DNA of 64,000 nt, taken from an uncultured Psychrobacter sp. (GTDB lineage Bacteria; Pseudomonadota; Gammaproteobacteria; Pseudomonadales; Moraxellaceae). The translations under genes and the position numbers were made by a program. The notes under the pieces are model-generated. The model had not been told where the DNA came from, searched no databases, and saw only the letters and a program-made list of their open reading frames with translations. The DNA lies in contig CANMUI010000003.1 of the NCBI GenBank assembly GCA_947501045.1, positions 330,689 through 394,688 on the forward strand. The letters run 5' to 3'. This document shows, piece after piece, positions 9,223-18,003 of the stretch (its first letter is position 1; each line of letters begins with the position of its first letter).

Positions 9223-10073
9223 ATAAATGTTGCGCGTATTAATAGGCTGGCCTTGATCGTTATAATAGATACCGCGTCTTTTTGTTTGATAGTTTCAATT
9301 TTATTATTATTGTCCAGTGCTTGTACGTTGGCAGGCTTAGCGTTACCGCTATTAAGCTCAGCGAAACCGTTACCCGCGTTCTCGGCTAAAGCATAAGCCT
9401 GCTCGGCTGAGATATTACCTTTTACCAAATGCACAAGATTGCCATTTTTATCCAATATCGCCCAGCTAGGATAAACCTGCACACCAAGCTGCTTGATCAG
9501 ATCGCCAGAGGCATCCATCAATACTGGCAAATCAGGATAATCAGCTTGTACGCCTGCATACCAAGCAGCAAACTCATCGACATTTTTCTCGTTGAGCTGA
9601 CCGGGACTAGCGACTGTTACTACATTTAGCTCAGCAAATGCAGAATCCATACGCCACGCTTCGGTCTCCTCTAGCGTGCCTAAACATAGCGGACACCAGC
9701 TCGCCCAAAATTTCACTAGGGTTGGCTTATTAGGATCGATCACCTCTACACCAGTACTACCAAGACCTTTTGTTAACTGCGGCAGGCTCTGCATCTGTTT
9801 TAGCGTCTCAGCTGGCAGCATATCACGTGAGCGAGTGACTCCGTTATTTTGGTTACTTGACTGCATAACTGACTTAGTACTACTGCTAATATTATTCTCA
9901 GCTCCGCTCATCTGTCCACAAGCGAGTAATAGTCCTGCACTTAATACGGTCGTTACGCTAAAGGTGCTGATATTTTTTAGCCAATGTGAACGTTGGCCTG
10001 GCACATCTATCAAAGGTTTATTCTGATATAGAAGTTCATTTTTATAGTTGTCATGAGAATTTTTATCAGGCAT
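9105..10073 (-). CDS. Thioredoxin-like N-terminal part of PilB-like Trx-MsrA-MsrB lipoprotein (frameshifted)
   Basis: An N-terminal region with a hydrophobic segment (about residues 36-51) ending in the lipobox-like LLAC (Cys52) is followed by a TlpA/thioredoxin fold carrying KFWASWCPLC (Cys127, Cys130). WCPLC is the redox motif of the PilB N-terminal domain, which passes electrons from DsbD to the Msr domains outside the cytoplasm. The fold ends near residue 240. After about residue 264 the reading frame departs from anything family-like and runs over the start of MsrA in the wrong frame, stopping at 9105. A -1 change restores the PilB architecture. The true product is probably about 610 residues, anchored in the envelope, if the gene is intact in vivo. 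Confidence 0.8.
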   Translation of the reverse strand: MPDKNSHDNYKNELLYQNKPLIDVPGQRSHWLKNISTFSVTTVLSAGLLLACGQMSGAENNISSSTKSVMQSSNQNNGVTRSRDMLPAETLKQMQSLPQLTKGLGSTGVEVIDPNKPTLVKFWASWCPLCLGTLEETEAWRMDSAFAELNVVTVASPGQLNEKNVDEFAAWYAGVQADYPDLPVLMDASGDLIKQLGVQVYPSWAILDKNGNLVHLVKGNISAEQAYALAENAGNGFAELNSGNAKPANVQALDNNNKIETIKQKDAVSIITIKASLLIRATFIWQVVVFGVLKRIWSESMEWSTLYQATLMVILLTQVMSR

Positions 10074-10243
10074 AGCATGTCCTTTTCGTGCAGGGTTGCA
10101 AATTTAATAGGTATTATAAGGTTTGCATAGAACTTCGTAGACTAATATTATGAGCAGAACTAGACAGAAAAATACAGTAATTCTAACGATCTCTATCAAG
10201 AATTCATTTTTCTAAACGATTTGCAGCGAAAACAAAACATACT

Positions 10244-11158
10244 TTAAGCTTTGGCGTTCATAAACTGAGCTACGTAATCATCAGCAGGATTGTTACGTAG
10301 CTCATTTGGTGTACCAGTTTGTACTAAACGGCCCCCATTTAAGATGCTAATGCGCTGACCTACTTTGACCGCTTCATCGATATCATGGGTAATAAAGACA
10401 ATAGTTTTGTTCAAGCGCGCTTGTAGCTCCAGCAGCTGATCTTGCAGTTGCGCGCGAATAAGCGGGTCGAGAGCTGAGAAGGCCTCGTCCATAAGCAAAA
10501 TAGGATTGTCTGTTGCCAGTGCCCGTGCCAGACCCACTCGCTGCTGCATACCGCCCGATAGCTCATCAGGATAATTGTTCTCTAAGTTTGGCAGACCTAC
10601 TTCGTTAAGCCAATGTCGAGCAACGTCATGACGCTCGGTCGTATCCATCTCACGTACGCGTAGCCCATAAGCGACATTTTGTATGACTGTCATATGCGGC
10701 ATCAGACCGAAATGCTGAAACACCATACTGACTGTATCCTGACGATACTGCTGTAGTGCTTTAGGATTTAATTCCAGAATATTGATGGCATTATCAGGCT
10801 TTGTATTGTCCATAGCAGCTTTATCTACCTTCGCGCTACTAGTAGCTCTATTATTAGCTTGCTGCACATCTTTTGCATTAATAGACGTATCGACCCATAT
10901 TTTGCCACCTGTCGGATCAATCAAGCGGTTAAGATGGCGTATCAAGGTAGATTTACCTGAACCGGATAGACCCATAATACAGTGTAGCTCGCCTGCTTTT
11001 ATAGCTAGATTAATGTCGTAAAGCCCTACCGAATAGCCGGTTTGCTGCTTGACTGCGACACTATCCATACCCTCTGCTAACAGAGTTAGCGCCGCTTGGG
11101 CTTGGCTGCTGTTTGCGTTGTAAATCTTACTAATATTCTCTAATTGGATGTGGTTCAT
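10244..11158 (-). CDS. Glycine betaine/choline-type ABC transporter ATP-binding protein (ProV/OpuAA-like)
   Basis: A 304-residue ABC ATPase that energises compatible-solute uptake with the fused permease upstream. Walker A GLSGSGKST is at residues 63-71. The signature LSGGMQQRVGLARALA and Walker B ILLMDEAFSALDP lie about 110-140 residues later. The N-terminal region resembles the ProV/OpuAA extension that precedes Walker A. An insertion of about 35 Ala/Asp/Asn-rich residues sits between the Walker A helix and the Q-loop. The protein stops after the ATPase domain and lacks the C-terminal tandem CBS domains that sense ionic strength in OpuAA and E. coli ProV. It follows the permease/binding-protein gene by 66 bp. 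The substrate is inferred. Confidence 0.85.
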   Translation of the reverse strand: MNHIQLENISKIYNANSSQAQAALTLLAEGMDSVAVKQQTGYSVGLYDINLAIKAGELHCIMGLSGSGKSTLIRHLNRLIDPTGGKIWVDTSINAKDVQQANNRATSSAKVDKAAMDNTKPDNAINILELNPKALQQYRQDTVSMVFQHFGLMPHMTVIQNVAYGLRVREMDTTERHDVARHWLNEVGLPNLENNYPDELSGGMQQRVGLARALATDNPILLMDEAFSALDPLIRAQLQDQLLELQARLNKTIVFITHDIDEAVKVGQRISILNGGRLVQTGTPNELRNNPADDYVAQFMNAKA

Positions 11159-11224
11159 AGCTACCCTTTACTACTCTTATTGGTCAAATTTTACAAGCGG
11201 GTGTTGATTAAACGTCAAAAACGC

Positions 11225-13189
11225 TTAACCAATATTATGGCGTCTATTGTCTTCAATCGTTTTTTGCCGCGCACGCTTACCTTGGCCAAAGGCTTGGCTG
11301 ATCCGATCGATAATGATCGCGACAATAACGATTGCCGTACCTGCTTGCAAGCCTTGACCGATATTGAGCGTTTGGATAGATTGCAGCACATCTTCGCCAA
11401 GACCTGGCGCGCCAATCATAGAGGCCAGTACCACCATAGCAAGCGACATCATCACCGCTTGATTGATCCCTGCCATAATACTAGGCAGCGCTTGCGGCAA
11501 TTTAATCCAGATCAGTAATTGCCAGTGCGTGCTGCCAAATGAGCGCCCAGCTTCAAGCATCTCATGATTAACTTGAGTGATTCCTAATGTTGTCAGACGA
11601 ATGAGCGGCGGCAAGGCGTAGATAATGGTGGCAAATAAAGCTGGCACTTTGCCAATACCAAACAACATAAGCACTGGTATCAGATAGACAAAGCTTGGCA
11701 TAGTCTGCATGACGTCGAGTATCGGGGTGATAATTTTGCGAAGCACTTTACTGCTTGACATGGCGATACCAATTGGAATACCGATGACAACAGTTACCAA
11801 TACTGACACAATTAACAGCGCAAAAGTATCAATCAGCGCCTCCCACAAGCCAAAAGCGCCAATTAAAAACAGTCCCACTCCGCAGGCAACGGCAAACCAT
11901 ATTTTACGCACGCCAAACCACGCCAGCACAGTCACTAGCGCAATGATTAACCAAGGCGGAGTAATCGTAAGCAGACGTTCAATAGGCAATAGTAAATAAG
12001 TCAAAGTTACGCTACTAATACCACGAAAGACGTCACCGAAATCTCTGACCACCGTTGCCAGTGTGTCGTTTAACGGTGTTTCAAGCGACCATGAAGGAAA
12101 GCTGGATGAAAAACCTAGAAAATTGTCAGTCTCTGTACTGGTGTTGAGCGGTGTATTAATATCAGTATTGCCTGCGCTACCTGACGTCAGACTAATACCA
12201 ATGGTACTGGCAAGTTTATTAGCGGCCTCCTCAGATAGCCAGTCTTGCCAAACCTCTGGATTTTCACGCAAAAACACCAATGCTTGCTCATCGCCACTGC
12301 GTTTATTTTCACTCATCTCTAAAATAGCACCATTTAACTGCTCGGGCGTAAATTGTACTTTTTCAAAGACCTCAGCAATGGTAGGGTTGTTCTCCACGAA
12401 GGGGGTAGAGACAGCAATAGCAAGAGGTGATACCGGGAAGCCTGATACGCAGTCGGAGGTCCCATCAGCGCGTAATAAATCTTGCCAGCAAGCGTCCTCA
12501 TGAGGAGGGAAATCTAGCGCAGCAAAGTCGTATTTGGCTATCAAACCAGTAGGCTGCCAGTAGTAAAATAGTAAGGGCTTACGCTGCTCAAAAGCAGATG
12601 CAATCTCAGCATCGAGCGCAGCGCCGGTACCGGGGTGCGCATTATTATAAAGACTATCTAAACCTGTGTTTTCAAGCAAGCGGGTATTAAAAACTTCACA
12701 CGCCCAACCAGAAGGACAGTTCATAAAACGCGCTTTACTAGGATTTTCGGGATCTTGAAATAGCTCAGTATAATCTGGTAAATCCTGATAGCTTCGTAGA
12801 CCAGGATTGTCATCCATGACGTACTGCGGAACGTACCAGCCTTGAGTCGCTCCGCCCTCTAGGGTATCGCCAATAACCATAACTTTATTGTCATTGATAG
12901 CCTGCTCCATAATGGGCGAGCGTCCTATCCACTGCTCGCCTATCACTTGAATGTCATTTTGCGACAGCGCAGTCTCTAAAGCAGGCCCCGCTCCGGGCAC
13001 CTCCTCTATCGTACAACCATAACCACTCTCAGTAATATATTTGAGAACACCTGTTGTAAACTGACCACTCTCCCATGTCAAAGAGCCAAACTTGATCGGC
13101 GTCTCACAAGCAGGCGATACAGCAGACGCTGGCAGTGACAACAATAGTGAACTTAAAATTAATAAACTTAATGCAATCCATTGGCGCAT
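11225..13189 (-). CDS. Fused substrate-binding protein and permease of a glycine betaine/choline ABC transporter
   Basis: A single 654-residue polypeptide joins two transporter parts. A signal peptide (residues 1-23, cleavage after ASA) is followed by an OpuAC/ProX-type binding domain (about 28-330, GSLTWESGQFTTGVL, WYVPQYV, FYYWQPTGL). The many Trp/Tyr residues are typical of quaternary-amine cages. After a Ser/Thr-rich linker come about six membrane segments (about 395-640) with the ABC permease EAA loop, EAGRSFGSTHWQLLIWIKLP, near residue 555. It lies 66 bp upstream of the ATPase gene, making a two-gene ABC system. Betaine, choline or carnitine are the likely ligands, inferred from the fold. 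Confidence 0.87.
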   Translation of the reverse strand: MRQWIALSLLILSSLLLSLPASAVSPACETPIKFGSLTWESGQFTTGVLKYITESGYGCTIEEVPGAGPALETALSQNDIQVIGEQWIGRSPIMEQAINDNKVMVIGDTLEGGATQGWYVPQYVMDDNPGLRSYQDLPDYTELFQDPENPSKARFMNCPSGWACEVFNTRLLENTGLDSLYNNAHPGTGAALDAEIASAFEQRKPLLFYYWQPTGLIAKYDFAALDFPPHEDACWQDLLRADGTSDCVSGFPVSPLAIAVSTPFVENNPTIAEVFEKVQFTPEQLNGAILEMSENKRSGDEQALVFLRENPEVWQDWLSEEAANKLASTIGISLTSGSAGNTDINTPLNTSTETDNFLGFSSSFPSWSLETPLNDTLATVVRDFGDVFRGISSVTLTYLLLPIERLLTITPPWLIIALVTVLAWFGVRKIWFAVACGVGLFLIGAFGLWEALIDTFALLIVSVLVTVVIGIPIGIAMSSSKVLRKIITPILDVMQTMPSFVYLIPVLMLFGIGKVPALFATIIYALPPLIRLTTLGITQVNHEMLEAGRSFGSTHWQLLIWIKLPQALPSIMAGINQAVMMSLAMVVLASMIGAPGLGEDVLQSIQTLNIGQGLQAGTAIVIVAIIIDRISQAFGQGKRARQKTIEDNRRHNIG

Positions 13190-13372
13190 GCTTGATCCTA
13201 TTTGTGCTTATCGTTTGGTTTATTATTACGACTGTTATTTACCATTCATAATTAACTGCTTTATAAACTTTAGTCTTAATAATTATCACAATAAATCTTT
13301 ATTAATTGTCATTAGATAGTAGTTTGGATAAATAGTCTGTATAAAGTGTTTGTCATTAACAAAATGTTTTGT

Positions 13373-13403
13373 AAAAAATAGCACTTATAAAAATAAGTGC
13401 TAT
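13373..13403 (-). terminator. Rho-independent terminator after the aldehyde dehydrogenase gene
   Basis: A 10-bp perfect stem (ATAGCACTTA / TAAGTGCTAT) with a 6-base loop is followed on the minus strand by six U residues. It lies about 50 bp past the dehydrogenase stop and separates it from the transporter operon. Confidence 0.8.
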
Positions 13404-13449
13404 CCGTATTGAATGCTTGCTATAGCTGTTTAAAATACTACTTAAACGC

Positions 13450-14952
13450 TTATTTTAATAATAGCGCCATCCCTTTTTTAAACAGCTCCCCGTAAGGCGG
13501 CAACAGAAAATTCATCCCATTAAATTTGGCTTGCACGAATACCGGCTTCATATGGCTAAAACGCTCAAACCCGGCTTTGCCATGATAAGCACCGATTCCT
13601 GAATGCCCTACACCGCCAAAAGGCAGATCATGCTGAGCCACGTGTAGGATGACCTCGTTAATACAAACGCCGCCTGATACCGTATAAGTGCGTACCTTAT
13701 CGATATCACGATTGCTACTGCCAAACACATAAAGTGCCAGCGGTCGCGGGCGCGCGTTGATAAACTCAATAGCGTCATCGAGCGTGTCATAATGCATGAG
13801 TGGCAACACTGGCGCAAAAATCTCGTTTTGCATAACCTCGCTATCGGGGTCAGGGTTGGCTACAACCACAGGCGGCATCAAGCGCGTTTGGGCATCCGCA
13901 TCAGCTTTGGTCAGCGGCTGCAGCTGATCTTCTGGCAGCTTTTGTAGATAGCCTTGGACGCGCTCGAACTGAGCATCATTGATAATATGACTATAGTCTT
14001 GGTTGTTCTCAATATTAGGATAATGCTTTTGCATCCACTCTTTGGCAAGCTCAGTAAAACGCTCATGATACTGACGCTGAATCAGTACATAATCAGGAGC
14101 AATACAAGTTTGACCGGCATTAAGGGTTTTACCCATCATAACCCGATTGACCGCAGCTTCCAAATTGGCGTCATCAAGGACAATCACCGGCGATTTACCG
14201 CCCAGCTCCAGCGTTACTGGAGTTAGATTCGGCGCGGCGGCGGCCATAATCTTTTTGCCCACTGCCGTTGAACCGGTATACAGTAGATGATCAAAGGGCA
14301 GTTTGCTAAAAGCTTCGGCGATATCGACTTCACCGAGCACCACACTGACCATATCTGGCGAAAAATAGTGCGCGACCGCTTTGGCAAAGGCTTTGGCAAA
14401 TTTGGGAGCCGCCTCACTCATCTTAACCATGACCCGATTTCCGGCGGTTAAGGCATCAATCATCGGCCCTATTGCTAAATATAGGGGATAGTTCCACGGC
14501 ACCATAATACCAACGACGCCTAAAGGCTGTGGCTGGATCTCGTTATGAGCTGGCATGTACAATGCCGAGATTGAGGCGCGGCGCGTCTTCATCCAAGACT
14601 TACCATGTTTTTTGGCGTGGCTAATACCCGTAAAGCTTGGAAACAGCTCGGCGAACTGAGTCTCTGACTCGCTACGATAGCCAAAATCGCTACTAATGGC
14701 TTTAGCAAGGCTATGTTGACTGTCGCTAAGCATGGTCTCCAAATTGTCTAATTGCTCAGCGCGAGTAGCCCAGTCTACTATAGGTTGGGTGCGACTCAGC
14801 CTTTGCAATCGCGAAAACTGCGCTTGCATCTGATCGGTAGTCGTTATAATACTAAGTGATTGCTGATTGTCGTTTGCTGCTGGCTTATGCTCGCCAGCGT
14901 AATTATTGGTTTGCTCATCGAGATGAGGTTTGGTTTGACTGTCATTCTTCAT
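13450..14952 (-). CDS. Aldehyde dehydrogenase, coniferyl-aldehyde type
   Basis: A 500-residue NAD(P)-dependent aldehyde dehydrogenase. The catalytic pair is visible: Glu249 in TLELGGKSP and Cys283 in NAGQTCIAPDY. GNRVMVKMSE and GSTAVGKKIM form the cofactor site. CIAPDYVL and the C-terminal HDLPFGGVGHSGIGAYHG are typical of the class-3-like group annotated as coniferyl aldehyde dehydrogenase, which oxidises aromatic and aliphatic aldehydes. The C-terminus ends in a hydrophobic/basic tail that may contact the membrane, as in fatty-aldehyde dehydrogenases. About 40 extra hydrophilic residues open the protein. It is monocistronic, with a terminator behind it. The physiological substrate is unproven. 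Confidence 0.88.
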   Translation of the reverse strand: MKNDSQTKPHLDEQTNNYAGEHKPAANDNQQSLSIITTTDQMQAQFSRLQRLSRTQPIVDWATRAEQLDNLETMLSDSQHSLAKAISSDFGYRSESETQFAELFPSFTGISHAKKHGKSWMKTRRASISALYMPAHNEIQPQPLGVVGIMVPWNYPLYLAIGPMIDALTAGNRVMVKMSEAAPKFAKAFAKAVAHYFSPDMVSVVLGEVDIAEAFSKLPFDHLLYTGSTAVGKKIMAAAAPNLTPVTLELGGKSPVIVLDDANLEAAVNRVMMGKTLNAGQTCIAPDYVLIQRQYHERFTELAKEWMQKHYPNIENNQDYSHIINDAQFERVQGYLQKLPEDQLQPLTKADADAQTRLMPPVVVANPDPDSEVMQNEIFAPVLPLMHYDTLDDAIEFINARPRPLALYVFGSSNRDIDKVRTYTVSGGVCINEVILHVAQHDLPFGGVGHSGIGAYHGKAGFERFSHMKPVFVQAKFNGMNFLLPPYGELFKKGMALLLK

Positions 14953-15216
14953 GGATCATCCTTGTTATAGATAGTAAAAGCTTGCTAAAGCAGATGATAT
15001 ATTTATAAGCGCTAACTAATTATAAGCTTTAGCCGATTGCCATTTAATGTAGCGTATTGATTGATGAATGAAAAGTGCGATTCAGATACTGGTAGGTTTG
15101 CATTAATCTATCTTTGTCTGAAAACATGGTTATTTATGTTTGGGTGTGCCTGACAAAAACTGCTAAAATTAGTGTCATGTTTAGCGTGTAAACAACTAGT
15201 ATAAGAGGCTACCTTG

Positions 15217-16194
15217 ATGCAAAAACAAACTTTACAAAAGCCCGTATCAATACCCAAACTGAAACAAACTCCCTCAGCAAATCTTCTGCAAGAACGTCAG
15301 CCTACACAAAAGATAACCGATACCCTCATCGCCAAGTCCTTAACCGCTGCTGACTACACCCCTACTCATGATGCCATGCTAGCACGTACCCTTGAGCGTA
15401 TTGCCTTAAAAAAGGATGGGCTGCATAGCCCTGACGAGCTATGGATCGTTGATCATAACGACGTCTACACTTTAGGACAAGCGGGTAAAGAGGAGCATAT
15501 CTTACAGCATACCAATACCCCTATTATCAAAACCGATCGCGGTGGTCAGGTCACATGGCACGGTCATGGACAACTGGTGATTTACTTCCTATTTGATCTG
15601 CATAGCTTGGGCTGGAGTGTGCGTAATCTGGTCTCGCATGTCGAGCAAGCTATAACTGATGTGGTTAATGAGTGTTTGCATAGTCATTCATTAATCACCG
15701 ATAGCAATATTCGCGCTTATGCTCGCCGCGATGCACCCGGCGTCTATCTGTATAGTAGCTTAGACGCTGATACTGATACTGATACTGATACTGATACTGA
15801 AAATAGTAATAAGCATTCGCCAGCAGACGACGCTATTATGCTGGGTAAAATTGCGTCATTAGGTTTCAAGATCAAACACGGTTTTAGCTATCACGGTCTG
15901 GCTCTTAATATCAATTGCGACCTATCAGCATTTAACGCCATCAATCCATGTGGCTACGCGGGTATGCAAATGCTGCGTCTAGCTGACTTTGTTACCATGT
16001 CCCAACCAACCAACCAGCAAATAGACGTACAAAATAGCAACTTGTCATATAAACCATTAAGCTATGAGCAAGTTACCCAAAAGCTGATTAATAATATCGC
16101 TCAGCGCCATGCCGGATTGATTGAGCTACATCCATTAGCCGCAATAAAAACCTCTATACCCGTCTCAATAACCGAAAAACCGTCCAAATCATAG
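15217..16194 (+). CDS. lipB: Lipoyl(octanoyl) transferase
   Basis: Transfers octanoyl groups from acyl carrier protein to lipoate-dependent enzymes in the cytoplasm. RGGQVTWHGHGQLVIYFLFDL (about 108-128), Lys211 in GKIASLG, GFSYHGLALNI (about 222-232) and Cys245 in NPCGYAGM are the LipB signatures with the Cys/Lys catalytic pair. At 325 residues it is longer than the ~215-250 typical. Extra length comes from a hydrophilic N-terminus (about 45 residues), an insertion of five Thr-Asp pairs (about residues 184-194) just before the catalytic Lys region, and a C-terminal tail. ATG 15217 is chosen over the adjacent TTG because AGAGG lies upstream at proper spacing. lipA is not in this window. Confidence 0.94.
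   Translation: MQKQTLQKPVSIPKLKQTPSANLLQERQPTQKITDTLIAKSLTAADYTPTHDAMLARTLERIALKKDGLHSPDELWIVDHNDVYTLGQAGKEEHILQHTNTPIIKTDRGGQVTWHGHGQLVIYFLFDLHSLGWSVRNLVSHVEQAITDVVNECLHSHSLITDSNIRAYARRDAPGVYLYSSLDADTDTDTDTDTENSNKHSPADDAIMLGKIASLGFKIKHGFSYHGLALNINCDLSAFNAINPCGYAGMQMLRLADFVTMSQPTNQQIDVQNSNLSYKPLSYEQVTQKLINNIAQRHAGLIELHPLAAIKTSIPVSITEKPSKS
15769..15798 (+). repeat. Hexanucleotide microsatellite (GATACT)5 inside lipB
   Basis: Five perfect tandem copies of GATACT encode Asp-Thr repeats. Length changes by whole units would keep the frame, so copy-number variation would alter only the loop length. Confidence 0.95.
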
Positions 16195-16315
16195 TTTGCA
16201 TAACCTTTTGCCGGCTTGGACTTAAGGCGAGCGAGAAAATTTATATTAAAGTTGTTATACTCGCAAGCGCTATTCATTTTGTAATTCTTTATAACTCATT
16301 AAACAGGAGTCCTTT

Positions 16316-16846
16316 ATGGCTGATTTTAATAAAATTTTAGATGCAGGTAATGTCGACGGCGGCATTATCAACGTAGTGGTTGAAATTCCTACTGGCAGCA
16401 GTCATAAGATTGAGTGGAATCGTGAGTTGGCGGTATTTGAGCTGGATCGCGTTGATCCGCAAATTTTTGCCAAACCCTGCAACTACGGTTTTATTCCGCA
16501 AACCTTAGATGAAGATGGCGATGAGCTTGACGCGCTGATTATCACTGAGCAACCTCTGCCTACAGGGGTTTTCCTAAAAGCTAAAGTTATTGGGGTCATG
16601 AAGTTTGTCGATGATGGCGAAGTCGATGACAAAATCGTCGTGGTACCCGCTGATGATCGCGATACTGGCAATGCTTATAACAGTTTAGAAGATCTGCCCA
16701 AACAGTTAATCAATCAGTTAAACTTCCACTTTAGTCATTATAAAGACCTTAAAAAAGCAGGCACTACTGTGGTTGAGTCATGGGGCGACGTATCTGAGGC
16801 CAAAGCGGTGATTAAGGAATCTATCCAGCGCTGGAAAGACCTATAA
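16316..16846 (+). CDS. ppa: Inorganic pyrophosphatase
   Basis: Soluble family I pyrophosphatase of 176 residues that hydrolyses PPi and so drives biosynthetic reactions. The signature DGDELD (residues 67-72) supplies the Mg2+-binding Asp residues. IEWNRE, FAKPCNYGFIP and VVVPADDRD are the other active-site blocks. ACAGGAGTCCTTT before the ATG provides a strong SD. It is monocistronic and closed by a terminator hairpin. Confidence 0.96.
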   Translation: MADFNKILDAGNVDGGIINVVVEIPTGSSHKIEWNRELAVFELDRVDPQIFAKPCNYGFIPQTLDEDGDELDALIITEQPLPTGVFLKAKVIGVMKFVDDGEVDDKIVVVPADDRDTGNAYNSLEDLPKQLINQLNFHFSHYKDLKKAGTTVVESWGDVSEAKAVIKESIQRWKDL

Positions 16847-16882
16847 GTCGTTAATATTAGAATAAAAGCGCATGGCTGTTAC

Positions 16883-16920
16883 AAATACCGTAATTATAAA
16901 GATGATTACGGTATTTTTTT
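16883..16920 (+). terminator. Rho-independent terminator after ppa
   Basis: A 12-bp perfect inverted repeat (AAATACCGTAAT / ATTACGGTATTT) with a 10-base loop runs into a T-tract. It lies about 40 bp past the ppa stop. Confidence 0.88.
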
Positions 16921-17014
16921 GCGGCTTTAATCGGTTTAGGGGTACGTTTCGATCTGTGACACAAATGATGTTTATAGAGTTGTTACAATAACACTGTTAG
17001 AAATAGGGCTGGCT

Positions 17015-17020
17015 TATAAT
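17015..17020 (+). promoter_or_regulatory. Candidate -10 box for the small membrane protein pair
   Basis: TATAAT lies 45 bp before the ATG at 17065. The sequence 17 bp upstream (CACTGT) is a poor -35, so this is only a suggestion. Confidence 0.35.
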
Positions 17021-17064
17021 GCTAGTTTATAACGCAGATAATAAAACAACTGTGAGGGACGACT

Positions 17065-17532
17065 ATGTTTAACCCCAATTCCAGCTCAAGATCTGTCAGT
17101 AAAAAATTACCAAAGACTGTGGCTATGATGATTGAAAAAGGTAATTTAGTCATGGCCATAAAAACCCTAGCCGCTGATGAAAACATCAGCATGGAAGCGG
17201 CCAAAGCACGAATTGATGCCTATGAGAACGAGCTTAAATTCAAACAACATCAAAACCTTACCACTATTGCTAGTAAGCAAGGTATTCCTAATGAAGCGAT
17301 TAGTTTTGATAGAGAGCCTGAGGTAGAGGAGCCGGCTGACGAGCTAATTAAACATCGCGCTAAAACGACTCAGCCCGAACGCAGTTTTAAAAGCTTGCAA
17401 GAGGGCGTTGATAATAAGCTTGGCGATTTGGGATACAAAAAACCGCTGCTTTCTCATAGACTCAAGCGGCTACTGGTCATTACCATTATCATGATTGGAC
17501 TGTTTTTGATACTGTGGCGGGTTTTTGGTTAG
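17065..17532 (+). CDS. Small tail-anchored protein with an L7/L12-like helical N-terminus
   Basis: A 155-residue protein of unknown function. Residues about 15-55 (VAMMIEKGNLVMAIKTLAAD, then MEAAKARIDAYE) have the spacing of the L7/L12 C-terminal-like motif (GxxxxAIKxLRE...LxEAKxxV) found in small bacterial membrane proteins. That resemblance is by eye only. The middle is charged and probably flexible. The C-terminus is one membrane segment (about 135-153, rich in Ile/Leu) preceded by basic residues, so the body should face the cytoplasm. GAGGGA before the ATG is a good SD. A DUF1622 protein gene follows 39 bp later, suggesting a two-gene unit. Confidence 0.78.
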   Translation: MFNPNSSSRSVSKKLPKTVAMMIEKGNLVMAIKTLAADENISMEAAKARIDAYENELKFKQHQNLTTIASKQGIPNEAISFDREPEVEEPADELIKHRAKTTQPERSFKSLQEGVDNKLGDLGYKKPLLSHRLKRLLVITIIMIGLFLILWRVFG

Positions 17533-17571
17533 ATAATTTTAAGGATCAACTAGACTATAGGAAAATACATC

Positions 17572-17964
17572 TTGATAGAAGTTTTAGCGCATTATATTGA
17601 TTTAATTGCCAAAGTGGTCGAGGTTATCGGCGTGCTGATTATGTTCTTTGGCTTATTTTACGCTTTTTTTCGAGCTTTTCGTGTGACTGGTGGTTTTAAT
17701 CACGACAGTTATGTCGAGATCAGACAAACCGTTGGTAAGTCTATTTTATTAGGACTTGAGGTGCTCATCGCTGCTGATATTATGGCAACGGTGGTGACCG
17801 AGCCGACACTACGCGGCGTTATGGTACTAGGTATTATCGTCCTCATCCGTACTTTTTTGAGCTTATCTTTGCAAGTTGAGCTTGAAGGCCGATTCCCTTG
17901 GCAAAAAAAGAATGAAGAGACACCCAAACAAAAAACACTGGCAGAGACAAGCGAACAACCTTAA
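17572..17964 (+). CDS. DUF1622 family membrane protein
   Basis: A 130-residue integral membrane protein with three predicted segments (about 12-36, 57-77 and 84-104). GLEVLIAADIMATVVTEPT and VLIRTFLSLSLQVELEGRFPW are the characteristic DUF1622 blocks; the family has no assigned function. The C-terminal 25 residues are charged and cytoplasm-like. The start is a TTG at 17572 with AGGA about ten bases upstream, and no in-frame ATG could give the conserved N-terminus. It follows the tail-anchored protein gene closely. Confidence 0.85.
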   Translation: MIEVLAHYIDLIAKVVEVIGVLIMFFGLFYAFFRAFRVTGGFNHDSYVEIRQTVGKSILLGLEVLIAADIMATVVTEPTLRGVMVLGIIVLIRTFLSLSLQVELEGRFPWQKKNEETPKQKTLAETSEQP

Positions 17965-18003
17965 AAAGTATCGCTCGCTGCGGTTGCCGACTTACCTAAT
18001 ATT

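Noticed and set aside
9270..9300. Programmed -1 frameshift between the Trx and MsrA parts
   Set aside because: The A-run in the zero frame (CAA AAA GAC) does not fit the X-XXY-YYZ slippery pattern, and no strong downstream hairpin was seen. An indel or sequencing error is simpler.
11144..11518. 124-residue plus-strand frame over the transporter genes
   Set aside because: It lies antisense to the ATPase start and the permease C-terminus, which both have clear domains. Codon pattern and composition indicate a shadow.
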